Source: Closterium sp. NIES-65 (Eukaryota > Streptophyta > Zygnematophyceae > Desmidiales > Closteriaceae). From it: DNA of 64,000 nt. Position 1 is the first letter of the stretch, and each line of letters begins with the position of its first letter. The stretch lies in NCBI GenBank assembly GCA_948144175.1, contig CANXME010002333.1, positions 62,001-126,000 on the forward strand. Reading direction: 5' to 3'. The notes beneath the pieces were generated by a model that searched no databases, had not been told where the DNA came from, and was given only the letters and a program-made list of their open reading frames with translations. Below, in pieces: positions 50,368 through 61,069 of this stretch. Both the position numbers and the translations under genes were made by a program.

Positions 50368-50381
50368 TGGTACGGTGAGCG
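50368..50381 (+). promoter_or_regulatory. Copia-D2 primer-binding site
   Basis: TGGTACGGTGAGCG follows the LTR end, in the position of the D1 site and differing from it by one base. Confidence 0.6.
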
Positions 50382-50421
50382 TGTACGGCACCGCAATTCA
50401 CCTTCAATCTAGTCGACTTAG

Positions 50422-50847
50422 TTGCACGCTACCTATCTTGTTCATAGGCTGGCAGCTGTGTTAGTCACCATGGTTGGTGCCGTAGGTGACGCAGGCGTAG
50501 TGGATACCCTGGAGACACGGCTTGCAGATACAAGGAGACGCCACCTGCATGGCGAGTATGGGGAGACAATCCCCTTGGAGGTCGTAGAGCTGGGATCCGT
50601 GCCAAGTGGGCGACGAAGCATACCTCTTTACCTGCCTCTCCTCGACCGGTGAACAATGAAGGCGGCATTGACATGGGCGTCAACGCTGGTGGCCAAGTCG
50701 GCAGCAGTGCGGGAGGCACGTCGAGGAAGAGAGGAGTGCTATGAACGGTTGATGGCGAAGTCGGCGACGTTCATGCGCGAGGGCTGTAGTCGTCAACGGC
50801 TGCAGGCTTCTTCGAAGGCGACGTCTATGGACGTCGAAGCAGTGTGA
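50422..50847 (+). pseudogene. gag: Copia-D2 gag N-terminal fragment
   Basis: This stretch aligns at nucleotide level with the gag start of copia-D1 (47213 leftwards): GTAGGTGACGCAGGCGTAGTGG, CTGCCTCTCCTCGACCGGTGAAC and GGTGGCCAAGTCGGCA are shared. The frame from 50422 includes MVGAVGDAGVVDTLETRL. A stop follows LLDR at 50650. It ends abruptly near 50865, where minus-strand integrase begins. Confidence 0.6.
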
Positions 50848-50889
50848 CGCTGGCGTCCGCATCCTAGGCGTCCTCATCAGAAATCTCAC

Positions 50890-51667
50890 TTACCTCGGCA
50901 AGCAAGGGGAGTGTCGCTGTTGAGGTGTCCGTCGGCTGGTCGACCTACGTTCGTCTCGACGCCGGCCCATGCTCTGACTTCCACACCTCCATCAATATCA
51001 TCTCGTAGAACACCACGTCCAACGTAGTGACCACCCTGTTGTCAGTGAGATCAAGGAGCTCCCAGCCCTTGCTCTCTTCCGACACTCTAAGATGAAGGTC
51101 CCACCTGGCCTTTGGCTTCAGCTTTCCACCGCGCTGCTGCTCAGGGACCATGAACTGCATCATGCAGCCCCAAATACGGGCCTGCGATAGGTCGGGCTTC
51201 CTGCCAGTCAGAAGCTGGTATGGAGTCATCCCCGACGGCAGTGTCGACCTCTCCAAGCAATTTCTCACCTAGACGGCTTGCTGCAGGGCGAGGTGCCACC
51301 AGTGGTGCTGCACGCCCATATTCAGCAACATCGTCCGCATTGACTCCACCACCGTCCTCATCTCCCGCTCCACTATTCTGCTGTGTTGTGTAGGGCACGT
51401 CAGGTCATGGATGATTCCCTTGCTGTCCACGAAGGCGGTGAACTCCTTTTCGAGGAACTTCCCTCCTCGATAAGAGCGCATCATCAACACCGACTGCTTG
51501 GTATGTCCCTTAGCCACCACCAGCCACTTCTCAAACTCCCGCAGCATGTCAAACTTCTTAGCGACCGGCCGCACCCACATATAGCGGGTACTGCGGTCCT
51601 TCAGCAGCAGAAAGTATAGGCTACCATCCTTGGCAGCCACTCGAAACAGCCTGCACAGGTCGATGTG
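50890..51667 (-). pseudogene. Copia-D2 integrase, inverted segment (part 1)
   Basis: Read on the minus strand: FRVAAKDGSLYFLLLKDRS, YMWVRPVAKKFDMLREF, LMMRSYRGGKFLEKEF (usual form LRSDRGGEF) and REMRTVVESMRTMLLN, then GMTPYQLLTGRKPDLSQAR and WDLHLRVSEESKGWELL. It is the copia-D integrase core and C-terminal region. The segment is antisense to the LTR and gag of the same element. At 51667 copia-B3 cuts it within the HIDLC motif; it resumes at 59113. Confidence 0.82.
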
Positions 51668-52428
51668 TGTTGGTGTCAGGGCCTAATAAACTCAAGCTAT
51701 TAAGACTTTATCACACTTAAAAACCTCTCCTCGGGGTCACCTCCAAGGGTCCTTGGGTGCCTGGTACAAGACCAGCCCCTATCCTCAGGTCCGAGTTTGT
51801 AGAGAGAGGGATCAAGAGGGACTTAGTCAAAACAGCAAGAGTACCTTGAACGTCGCGCAGCGTATCGTGCAGACCGTAGATCGGATTAAGCTGAGAATTT
51901 ACTATATCGAAGCTCACTCTAATAGCTTTAAAATAAGCCAAGTTGCCTTGCGAAAAGTTTTGCCATTACGAAGTTATGGCTCGGACAGCGTTAGCCTAGC
52001 GTTGGAGTGCTAGCGTACTAGCGTTGACTCGGGTAGCATTCTGCCGTCGCACCGCGTAGAAAGGAATTTCCAGCAAGGAAGGAATTCGCTTGAATAAATT
52101 TCACTATATTCAGGTACAAACAGAGAAGGAATAAATAGCTCTAGCTAGCAAGGACCTTGGGAATCAACCTGGGAACAACCAGGGATGATCCTAAATAATT
52201 CCAAGCAATAGAACCAACCTGGCTGGACAAAATAGCAGGTGGTAGGTTGGTGAACAACCTCTGGTTCTGTTTTTCCAACCTGGGAAAACAACAACCAGGT
52301 TCAGGTCCTAAAAACAGAACCTGTTTTGTCTTTGCCCAACCAGCCAAATGCTGGTTCCGCTGGTTTCCCCTGGCCCTGTAGCATGCAGATACAGACAAAC
52401 AACATCCAACCTTCACCTAAATTGTACC

Positions 52429-52570
52429 TCTCAGAATCCCAACCATTAGACCATTGGGATAAAAGGGCTTGTTAAGTAGCGGGTCAGAGTGCGCCCATAA
52501 CCCCCCAGGCAAACGCGCCTGTAACCCCTTGTAGGATCAATCGGGCATCCACAGTGCAGATCTACTGACA
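52429..52570 (-). repeat. TRIM LTR 1 (3' end of element)
   Basis: On the minus strand it starts TGTCAGTAGATCTGC and ends GGGATTCTGAGA. It matches LTR 3 except for one base (ATTAG against ACTAG). Confidence 0.9.
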
Positions 52571-52663
52571 CCCCCCCACACTGGGAGGCCCAGGACTGAG
52601 CACAGCGGCAACGGCCTACATGTGCATACACTGGGATTCGAACCCGAGACCACTCTGACACCA

Positions 52664-52806
52664 TGTCAGAATCCCAGTCACTAGACCATTGGGATAAAAG
52701 GGCTTGTTTCAGTAGCGGGTCAGTGCACCCATAACCCCCCAGGCAAACGCGCCTGTAACCCCCCCTAGGATCGATCGGGGATCTCACAGTGTAGCTCTAC
52801 TGACAC
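52664..52806 (-). repeat. TRIM LTR 2 (internal, divergent)
   Basis: Same order of motifs as the outer LTRs but with many differences (for example GTTTCAGTAGC, GATCGATCGGGGATCTC and TGTAGCTCT). Boundaries are set by alignment. Confidence 0.8.
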
Positions 52807-52875
52807 CCCCCCGCACTGGGATGCCCGAAGTGCATACACCGGGATTCGAACCCGAGACCTTCGCTCTGGATACCA

Positions 52876-53017
52876 TCTCAGAATCCCAACCACTAGACCA
52901 TTGGGATAAAAGGGCTTGTTAAGTAGCGGGTCAGAGTGCGCCCATAACCCCCCAGGCAAACGCGCCTGTAACCCCTTGTAGGATCAATCGGGCATCCACA
53001 GTGCAGATCTACTGACA
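52876..53017 (-). repeat. TRIM LTR 3 (5' end of element)
   Basis: Matches LTR 1. On the minus strand it ends TTCTGAGA and is followed at once by the primer-binding site TGGTATCCAGAGCG. Confidence 0.9.
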
Positions 53018-53397
53018 GTACCCCTATAGTGCCTGCCCTGCTACACTATAGTCAACCAAACAAAACAGTACAATTTCGAGTTGGATAGAACTGAATCTGC
53101 GCAATCAAGTAAGCCGAACTACAAAGCTTCCATCTTGGGTTCCTTTGCGAGCTCGTCCTTTCTGCTTGTACTGTTCATAGCGCGTACAATGTTATGCCGA
53201 AGCGTACATTGTGCGAGTACCTGCAAATGCTTCAAGCGAAAATTGCGAAAGCAAACAAACACACGAACATACCATTCACACGCAAATGCATTCCCACACA
53301 CATACTCGTACAAACAGGCGGCAGGATGTCGTGCAATGTGAATCTGCACCCAACACACTCCCCCTCAGCCTGCCGGCTGCATGTCCATCATTCCATA

Positions 53398-56300
53398 CTA
53401 GTTCATGCTCATTCCACTCATGCGCACACAACGCCAATGAGGCTCATCCGCAAGCCTCTTGGTGAGGAAGTCTGCTGGCTGCTGGTGAGTCTTGATGTAG
53501 ATCGGATTCACCGTCCCCCTCTTCACCTCCTTACGCAGCCAGTGCCACTTGATACGCATGTGCTTATTGAGCCCATGAAGCACAGCGTTCCTGGCCATCC
53601 CAAGAGCTCCCTTGCTATCACAAAACAGCGGCGTAGCAACCTTTTGCTCCTGGCCAATCTCCTCCAACAGCCTCCTCAGCCAAATCACCTCCTTCACCCC
53701 ATGAAACATTGCCATGTACTCTGACTCCACGGACGAGAGTGCTGTCTCCGTCTGCTTCTTTGACCTCCAACTAACCGGTCCTCCCCCAACTATGCAGATG
53801 TATCCTCCCACAGATGAGGAATCCTCCTTCCCAGAGGCCCACGTAGCATCGGTAAAGCAAGTGAGAAAAAGCTTGCCTTCTCCAAGCCTCTCCCCCTTCT
53901 CTTTCAGCACCTCAACCCCTTTCTGCTTCACATGTGCAGATGCGGAGTATTGAACTCCAACGCTTGGGTGAGAATTTAGATACTTCACCACACGCTCAGC
54001 TGCATCCACCTGCTCCTCTGATGGATTCTACACCACCCTAGCCAGCTGCCCAACCGAGAAAGAGATGTCGGGCCTCGTGTGAACTGCTGCATACAAGAGG
54101 CTGCCCACCAAGGACTGAAATTGCTGCTGCTCCTCGGCTTCAACCCCTTCATCCTCTGCAGCTTTCACAAGCTTGAATTCTGCTGGCAGGGGAGTTGCAA
54201 CCTTGCGATCATTCTCAATTCCGTACTTCTCCCCAAGCTCCTTGATGAACTTCTCCTGGTGCAGCTTCAACCACCTGTGATCCAGATCCCTCTCCATGTG
54301 CATCCCGAGGTAGTACTTTACCTCCCCAAGGTTCTTGCACTTGAAGTTCTCCATCAGCTGCTGCTGCACCTTCTGGATCTCCTTCATGCTGTTGCTAAAG
54401 AGAAGAATGTCGTCCACATAGACCAGAAACAGCACCAGCTTCTCCCCCTCCCCCTTGAGAAAGAGGCTCTCATCACAGCTGCTGGTCCTGAATCCCATCT
54501 CCTCTAAAACAGCTGCCAACTTCTGGTACCAGCAGCGTGGCGCCTGCTTCAAGCCGTAGATGGACTTTTTCAGCTTGCACACCCTGCCCGTACCATCCTC
54601 ATACCCAGGTGGCTGCGTCATGAACACCTCCTCCTCTAAAATCCCATTGAGGAATGCCGTTGATATATCCATCTGGATAATGAATTTCCCACTAACGGCT
54701 GCATCTGCCAACAAGACACGAAGGGTAGGGGGTTTGGCAGTGGGAGCAAAGATCTCATTGAAGTCCCGCTTCTCCTTCTGCATAAACCCCTTAGCCACCA
54801 ACCTACTCTTGTAGATGGTGACTTGCCTCTTGTCGTCAGTCTTGATCCTTAGCACCCACTTGCATTGTACGGCTTTCTTCCCCTCAGGCAGCACCACTAG
54901 TTCCCAAGTCCCATTCTCCAGCAGGCTCTGGTACTCAGCATCCCTGGAAGCTAGCCATTTGTCCCTATCTGGTCCAGCTAATGCCTCCTCCATGCTAGCT
55001 GGTTCCTCTGGTGCAGGGGCAAGAAAACAGTACGCAAGCTCATCCTCCTCTTCCGGGTCATAGCCATGCGGTAGAATCAGCAATGCCTCCTCGGTCCCAA
55101 GCTGCTGCTCTGCTACATCAGCTCCTGCAGTCAGCTTCTTAGTAGCCATACGGGTACGTCCTGACCTGGAGACGGGTGTCTCCCATCCCTTCATAACGAT
55201 ACCCTTCGGCTTCTTAGTTTTCCCCTGCTGCTGCTCTTTCCCCTCAGATCCAGCAGCTCCACTAGTGCCAGTCTCCACATCATTTTCTCCACCAGCAGGT
55301 GCCTCCTGTACCTTCTTTCCATCACCACCCTCTGCAGCTGCCTCCTCTCCCTCCTCCCACACACTAGGAGTCAGGTCCAGCTGCGTGGTGATCTGCTCCA
55401 TTTGCCGGGACACCCTGGCCTCCGGCTGTTTCTCCCAGCTCCCATACATCATGCCCTCAACAAACTTCACATCCCTGCTGTCAAACAACACACCCTTGGA
55501 AGGTTCCCACAGCAGCCATCCCTTGCTCTCAGCAGCCAGCCCCAAATGCACACACCAGATTGCACTCGCCCCCAACTTACTGCGGTAGGTCTTGGGGACG
55601 TGGGCGACTGCCATGCAACCGAACACCCTTAGCATGTCCACCGGCGGCTTCCTCCCAAGCCACCTCTCCAACGGCACCCACGAGTCATCCCCAACCTTTG
55701 TGAGTACCTTGTTCCTAGCGACGGTAGTGTGCCGAACAGCATGGGGCCACATCAAGTTGCCCAGCCCAGATTCTATGAGCAGCGCCCTAGCTGTCTCCAG
55801 AATTGTCCGGTTCGCCCGTTCTGCTACACCGTTAGACTGTGGGGTGTAAGCCGTGGTCAGCTCCCTCTGGATGCCCTGCTTCTTGAGCCAGGCCGTCATC
55901 TCAGCTCCAAGGAACTCACCACCCCGATCTGTCCTAATCCGCTTCACCACACACTCCGCTTGCTTCTCCACGAACGGCAGCCAATCGTCCCGAATCGTGG
56001 AGGCGGCGTGATCTTTCTGCTTCAGCGGATACGCGCACATTAGCCTGCTCCAGTCATCCACTATGGTTAGGAAGTACCGCTCCCCCTTGTGCCCTTGCAC
56101 CGGCAGCGGCCCCACCAAGTCCATGTGGACCAGCTCCAACGGCTTTTTGCTCCTGCCAGCCACACTATGGAAGGGGAAACGGGTGAACTTTGAAAGGAGG
56201 CAAATTTCAGAGTTATCATCGGTTGGTTGTCCGTTCAGCTTCAAGCCCTTCACGGCTCCATCCTTCTCCAGTTGCTTCAGCAAAGGCATTGCCACATGCC

Positions 56301-57972
56301 CCAAACGTCGGTGTGCAGTTGCCCAATCCGTCTCCCCAGATCTGGCCGACACTTTCACACCAACCCCTCCAACGGCGTTGCACTCCCCCTGGGATGCAGA
56401 CCCCTCTCCAGCCTGCCCCCAACCGTGCCACGCCATCGCCGGCAGCTGCCACATAGATCTGTACACGTCCTTGCTCTCGTGCAGATCCCATAGCACCCGA
56501 TTGCCCAGCTTCCCCTTATAAGTGCGAGCCCCATCCGTGTTGGTGTTCACCCCCGCCTTGCCAAGCTTACGGAGGGAGATGAGGTTGGCCTTTAGGTCGG
56601 GGACGAGGAGAACGTCGTGCAGCACCACCGGCTTGCCATCCGCTCCCTTAAACGCAGCTCGTCCCGCACCAGCCACCTTCAACATGTGTCCAGAGGCAGA
56701 GCACACCTCATTAATCGGTACAGCGCGTACATCGTCCAGCAGGTCCTTGCGCGGCGTCATTGTCCAAGCAGCGCCTGTGTCCAACACCCAATAGTCCAGG
56801 GGGTGCAGCTCTGCTCCAACCTTAGCAGATGCGTCTCCTTGCTCCCCCTTGTCTCCCACATGGAAGAATTGGCCCGCAGTGCGCTCCTTCTTCTTCTCCG
56901 CACTGCTGTTGCCCTTCGAGTTGTTGTCAGACGAATCAGCGACCATGTTGGCGCCGTTTTTCTGGTTCCTCCGCGCGCCGCCATCCTGGTGACGATTCTG
57001 GGGGGTCCATCCATCGGGTTTCTTATAGCACAAAAACCAGGGGTGCCCTTCCTTCTCACAATACCAACAACTTCCTTTCATTTTGCCACCAGCACCCGAC
57101 TTGCCCCCACGTCCAGATTTCGCACCGCGACCCCAACCGGTACCTCCTTGTTGGTCGTTGGAGTCGTCGTCTTTCTTTGCATCGCGTCCAGCACCACCGA
57201 AGCCACGTCCTTTGCCACGTCGGCTCCCTTGCATCCCGTAGCCGCTGCTGCCGTCGTCTCCACCCCTCAGTTGGCGACGACGGAAGTCGTCCTCCAAAAT
57301 CTTCGTCCGCACCCACTCGAGCGTCCACAAGCTCTGGTTTTGCGGCAGGCTCAATCCGCTCGTGAATTGAAGCCATGATTCCGGCAGCAGCGAGAGCATC
57401 TTCAGGCACTTGGTCTGCTCCGGGTAGGTGATTCCCGCGATCGCCAGCTTCGCGTAGAGATCACGCATCTTGTCCAGGATGGGTTGTACCGGCTCTCCCT
57501 CGCTTAGGCGCAACGCGGACAGCTCCCTCTCCATCATGAGCGTCGCAGCGACGGAGGTAGGGGCGTGCAGCTCCTTCAACACTGTCCACGTCTTCGGACC
57601 GCACTCAACCTCCGGCAGCAGGTGCATGACGTGGTGACGCTGGTTCAGCTCCAAACTCTGCGACATCAAGTAGTAGCCGGCCGAGGCGCGCTCGTCCCAA
57701 TCTTCCTGAAGGGCGGGGTCACTCGGTCTAGGCTCCTCCCCAATCATTAGTTTCAGCAATCCGATCTGACGGAAATAAAGTTGCATTTTCCAGGCCCAAT
57801 CATCATAGCCCTCACCATTGAACTTCTCGACGGTGAAGTTTTTCAGCACCTCCTTGATCAGCGAGCCCTGGCTTGTTCGCGCTCCCCTTGGCGCAGAAAC
57901 ACCAGAATCATGGCTGCCGCTACGATCTTGCGCTGAAGATTCACCAGCTACCGCCGAGGTGTTGCCCGCCAT
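53398..57972 (-). pseudogene. gag-pol: Copia-B3 Gag-Pol with one internal stop
   Basis: From ATG at 57970-57972 (MAGNTSAVAG) the frame runs 1314 residues to TAG at 54028-54030, then continues in the same frame to MSMN-stop at 53398, about 1524 codons in all. Domains: UBN2-like gag (about 40-240); zinc knuckle CWYCEKEGHPWFLC (302-315); protease VLDTGAAWTM (Asp 398); GAG-pre-integrase HRRLGHVAMPLL; integrase (VDDWSRL, RTDRGGEF, NGVAERANRT); RT (IQMDISTAFLNG, SIYGLKQAPRCWYQ, VYVDDILLFS); and RNase H (FTDATWASGKED, SVESEYMA, CDSKGALGM). At the stop B1 has CAG (Gln), so a single C-to-T change truncates the protein before RNase H. Confidence 0.95.
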
Positions 57973-58003
57973 AGCTACCTATAACGAGGATCACTATAAC
58001 GCA

Positions 58004-58015
58004 GCTCTGATACCA
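58004..58015 (-). promoter_or_regulatory. Copia-B3 primer-binding site
   Basis: TGGTATCAGAGC on the minus strand, three bases from the LTR, complementary to initiator tRNA-Met. Confidence 0.88.
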
Positions 58016-58018
58016 GCT

Positions 58019-59112
58019 TGTTGGTGTAAGGGCCTAATAAACTCAAGCTATTAAGACTTTATCAGACTTAAAAACCTCTCCTTGGGGTCACCTCCAAGGG
58101 TCCTTGGGTGCCTGGTACAAGACCAGCCCCTATTCTCGGGTCCGAGCTTGTAGAGAGAGGGATCAAGAGGGACTTAGTCAAAACAGCAAGAGTACCTTGA
58201 ACGTCGCGCAGCGTATCGTGCAGACTGTAGATCGGATTAAGCTGAGAATTAACTATATCGATGCTCACTCTAATAGCTTTAAAATAAGCCAAGTTGCCTC
58301 GCGAAAAGTTTTGCCATTACGAAGTTATGGCTCGGACAGCGTTAGCCTAGCGTTGGAGTGCTAGCGTACTAGCGTTGACTCGGGTAGCATTCTGCCGTCG
58401 CACTGCGTAGAAAGGAAATTCCTGCAAGGAAGGAATTCGCTTGAATCGAATTGACTATATTCAGGTACAAACAGAGAAGGAATAAATAGCTCTAGCTAGC
58501 AAGGACCTTGGGAATCAACCTGGGAACAACCAGGGATGATCCTAAATAATTCCAAGCAATAGAACCGACCTGGCTGGACAAAATAGCAGGTGGTAGGTTG
58601 GTGAACAACCTCTGGTTCTGTTTTTCCAACCTGGGAAAACAACAACCAGGTTCAGGTCCTAAAAACAGAACCTGTTTTGTCTTTGCCCAACCAGCCAAAT
58701 GCTGGTTCCACTGGTTTCCCCTGGCCCTGTAGCATGCAGATACAGACAAACAACATCCAACCTTCACCTAAATTGTACCCCTATAGTGCCTGCCCTGCTA
58801 CACTATAGTCAACCAAACAAAACAGTACAATTTCGAGTTGGATAGAACTGAATCTGCGCAATCAAGTAAGCCGAACCACAAAGCTTCCATCTTGGGTTCC
58901 TTTGCGAGCTCGTCCTTTCTGCTTGTACTGTTCATAGCGCGTACAATGTTATGCCGAAGCGTACATCGTGCGAGTACCTGCAAATGCTCCAAGTGAAAAT
59001 TGCGAAAGCAAACAAACACACGAACATACCATTCACACGCAAATGCATTCCCACACACATACTCGTACAAACAGACGGCAGGATGTCGTGCAATGTGAAT
59101 TTACACCCAACA
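58019..59112 (-). repeat. Copia-B3 5' LTR (1094 bp)
   Basis: Complete LTR from TGTTGGGTGTAAATTC to ACACCAACA on the minus strand, followed by the target duplication ATGTG. Confidence 0.95.
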
Positions 59113-59205
59113 ATGTGCACGACAGTCAGGGCGTCATCGGGGTCCGAACCCTTGTCAGGGAAGGTGTGCCATGCCAGCTTCCCACCGTCGCACAATACAC
59201 ATGCG
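59113..59205 (-). pseudogene. Copia-D2 integrase, inverted segment (part 2)
   Basis: The minus strand gives YACVLCDGGKLAWHTFPDKG followed by DALTVVHI, the zinc-binding Cys pair and start of the integrase core of copia-D (D1 has CFSCVVEKLARHTFPDQG). It continues the reading at 51667 after copia-B3 is removed. Confidence 0.8.
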
Positions 59206-60080
59206 TAGGTCGATGGGTTGGTCGACCTGCACGGGGCCACTGCCACGCCGCCGACGACGGGGAGCCTTTGGCTGTCTTCTACCTGGTGGTCGACGAGGGG
59301 GAGGGCGCCGATGTCGACCTGGGAGTGGGCGCCCGCTTTGGGAGGCCGACCTGGCAAGGTTGGCTTGGTAGGGCATCGACTTGGTGGCGCCGATTTTGGG
59401 TGACCAACTTTGTGAAGTCGACTGGAGGTCGTCGACCTGGGTGGTGAACAAGCACGTACCACAGCTGGTCCACACCGGCCACACAAGTCGACGCCGACTT
59501 GGTGGTTGTCCGGTCGACCAAGTTACCTTGGCAACAGAGTTCTGTGGTCGAGCGCGACAGTCGCCCAGGTGGTTCAGGCGAAGCCGACCTTGGAAGTGGC
59601 ATCCCGAGGTGGACATGGCTACTAAGGTGCAGGCATAGGCACTTGGGCTCCTCTGATGGGGCACATTACGCCAACCAACTGCGAGCACCTGCGAACTGGG
59701 TGTGCTGTTGTCATGCAGGTGCAACGCTGTGTAGCCGCATTGCTGAAGTGTTGGCACGCCGTCAACCTGCAACGTTGGAAAGCCGCCTTTCTGCAGCGCT
59801 CGAGCGGTGCGGACTTGGCTGCGCTGGAAGGCAGCCGACTGTGTTGCGCTGGAGGTCAACCTACCTGTGCGCTAGGCATTCTTGCATCTGATGTAGTATT
59901 CGTTGCCAATGTTGTTGTTACCATTGTTGTAAACTTTTTGTACTGGAACGCTTGCCAAGTTTCCCCGTGAATGCGCAAGTAGAGAGAGCACAAGTGAATG
60001 ACTAAGGTACAAACGCTACCATCACTCCTACGCAGTGCCTACCCCGTAGATTAGCTCTCGTTGTAGTAGTTATCTCCGCA
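59206..60080 (+). repeat. Copia-D2 right LTR, 3' portion
   Basis: It ends GTAGTTATCTCCGCA at 60080 and parallels 49704-50367. The first 300 bp carry many GTCGAC and GGTCGACC motifs. The LTR start is missing. Confidence 0.75.
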
Positions 60081-61069
60081 TCCACGGCCTCTTCCACTCC
60101 CTCCCCCTAATCCTCTACCCTCTTGGCCTTGAGGAGGAGTCCATCCATCAGTGAGTTTGTAGCAATCATGCCACATGTGTCCGCTCTTGTGGCATAAGTG
60201 ACATTCGCTGTCAAATCGGCCACGACTGCGTCCGTAGCTCATGTTGTCGCTGCCTTATCCGCCACTCTCATGGCGTCCGTTATAGTTGCTGCCTCCAAGC
60301 CTTCCTCCTCCTCGTCCTCTACCCTTTCATGGCCACATCCCTGGCCGATGCTTGCTGGCCCGGCGCCATCCGAACCTGCCAACTCATGACGGCGGAAGTC
60401 CTCTTGAAGGATCGCTTGCTTCACATCTTCTAGCGAGAGGCATAGCAGATCGCGAATCAAGTTGATAATGAGCGAGGACCATGACTCTGGGAGTAGGGCA
60501 GCAACTTGGTCTTCTTTTGGAGCTCACTATACTTCAAATCAGCTCTTTCAAGCTGCGTCAACAAGTCGAAGAATTTCTGCACCCCTTCTTCAACCGCTTC
60601 GTCTTCATTAGTTTATAGTGCCGCCATTTGTTGTTCCAACACCATAGCTACTCCCAATGCTACATCCTTGAGACCAGCCCATGCCCCAGCCCATGCCTTT
60701 GGTGCCTTCTCTGGTTCACGTTGGAATAGCTTGATGTGACGGATTTGGCTGCTCCCAAACGCTTGCCCTGGTAGGAGATAGCATTGTGCGCTCTTCCGCA
60801 CCCACGAGCTCTTCTCCGGGTCGATCTCGGGACGCTTTTCCATTCCTTCCATCACCTCTAGAAGGTCATGGTGGTCAAAGATGTTCTCCACCTTGAACAA
60901 CCATTCAGCAAAGTTGTCCCCGTTGGACTCGTCAAGCCCAAACACCCTGGGCTCATCCCTAGGTGGGCCGAGACTTGGTTGCATGGGGGGGATCCCAAGG
61001 TTGGCCTTGAGCATGGGCTTCTCCACTTCCACCAACACTTCTCTCACCCCTTTGGACACAGCTCCAAAT
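60081..61069 (-). pseudogene. gag: Copia-E gag with zinc knuckle
   Basis: On the minus strand: MSKGVREVLVEVEKPMLK, then RVFGLDESNGDNFAEWLFKVENIF and KLFQREPEKAPKAWAGAW (60613-61059), a helical copia gag. A stop at about 60613 is followed by LLCLSLEDVKQAILQEDFRR (60239-60460) and the knuckle CHLCHKSGHMWHDC (CX2CX4HX4C) at 60150-60200. It ends in a Gly/Arg stretch at the copia-D2 LTR. Assignment to copia-E rests on order and orientation; protease between knuckle and 49703 is missing. Confidence 0.7.

Larger units (their letters stand above)
52429..53017 (-). mobile_element. TRIM with three LTRs (tandem dimer)
   Basis: Outer repeats of 142 bp (52429-52570 and 52876-53017) differ at one position. 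A third, more divergent copy lies between them (about 52664-52806). The two interiors (about 93 and 69 bp) each begin with a primer-binding site (TGGTGTCAGAGTGG and TGGTATCCAGAGCG on the minus strand) and end with a G-run before TGTCAG, a minimal polypurine tract. The whole is flanked by GTACC (52424-52428 and 53018-53022), so it inserted as one unit. No protein is encoded; enzymes must be supplied by an autonomous element. Confidence 0.9.
51668..53355 (-). repeat. Copia-B3 3' LTR containing the TRIM
   Basis: LTR parts 51668-52428 and 53018-53355 join to a full 1094-bp LTR after removal of 52429-53017 and one GTACC. A polypurine tract (GAGGGGGAGTG on the minus strand) lies at 53356-53366. Confidence 0.93.
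51668..59112 (-). mobile_element. Copia-B3: nearly intact LTR retrotransposon
   Basis: A minus-strand copia-B element flanked by ATGTG at 51663-51667 and 59113-59117. The 5' LTR is 58019-59112 and the 3' LTR 51668-53355, the latter enlarged by a TRIM. Once the TRIM and its duplication are removed both LTRs are 1094 bp and very similar. The primer-binding site is at 58004-58015. Gag-pol is continuous apart from one TAG. It is the best reference for the B family here. Confidence 0.95.
49704..60080 (+). mobile_element. Copia-D2: rearranged element containing copia-B3
   Basis: Two copia-D LTR pieces in plus orientation bound this block (49704-50367 and about 59206-60080). The first is followed by a primer-binding site and gag start in plus orientation. 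The integrase sequence between (50890-51667 and 59113-59205) is on the minus strand and is split by copia-B3. So the interior is inverted relative to its LTRs, and both LTRs lack their first part. It interrupts copia-E between the gag zinc knuckle and GAG-pre-integrase. Confidence 0.7.

Noticed and set aside
52790..52890. A true tRNA gene in the TRIM region
   Set aside because: A and B boxes and a T-arm are present, but the acceptor stem does not pair and the sequence is repeated within LTR-bounded units. It is tRNA-like only.
52429..53017. Tandem SINE array
   Set aside because: TG/CA-type LTR ends, primer-binding site, G-run before each LTR and a 5-bp target duplication fit a TRIM better; there is no A-rich or simple-repeat tail.
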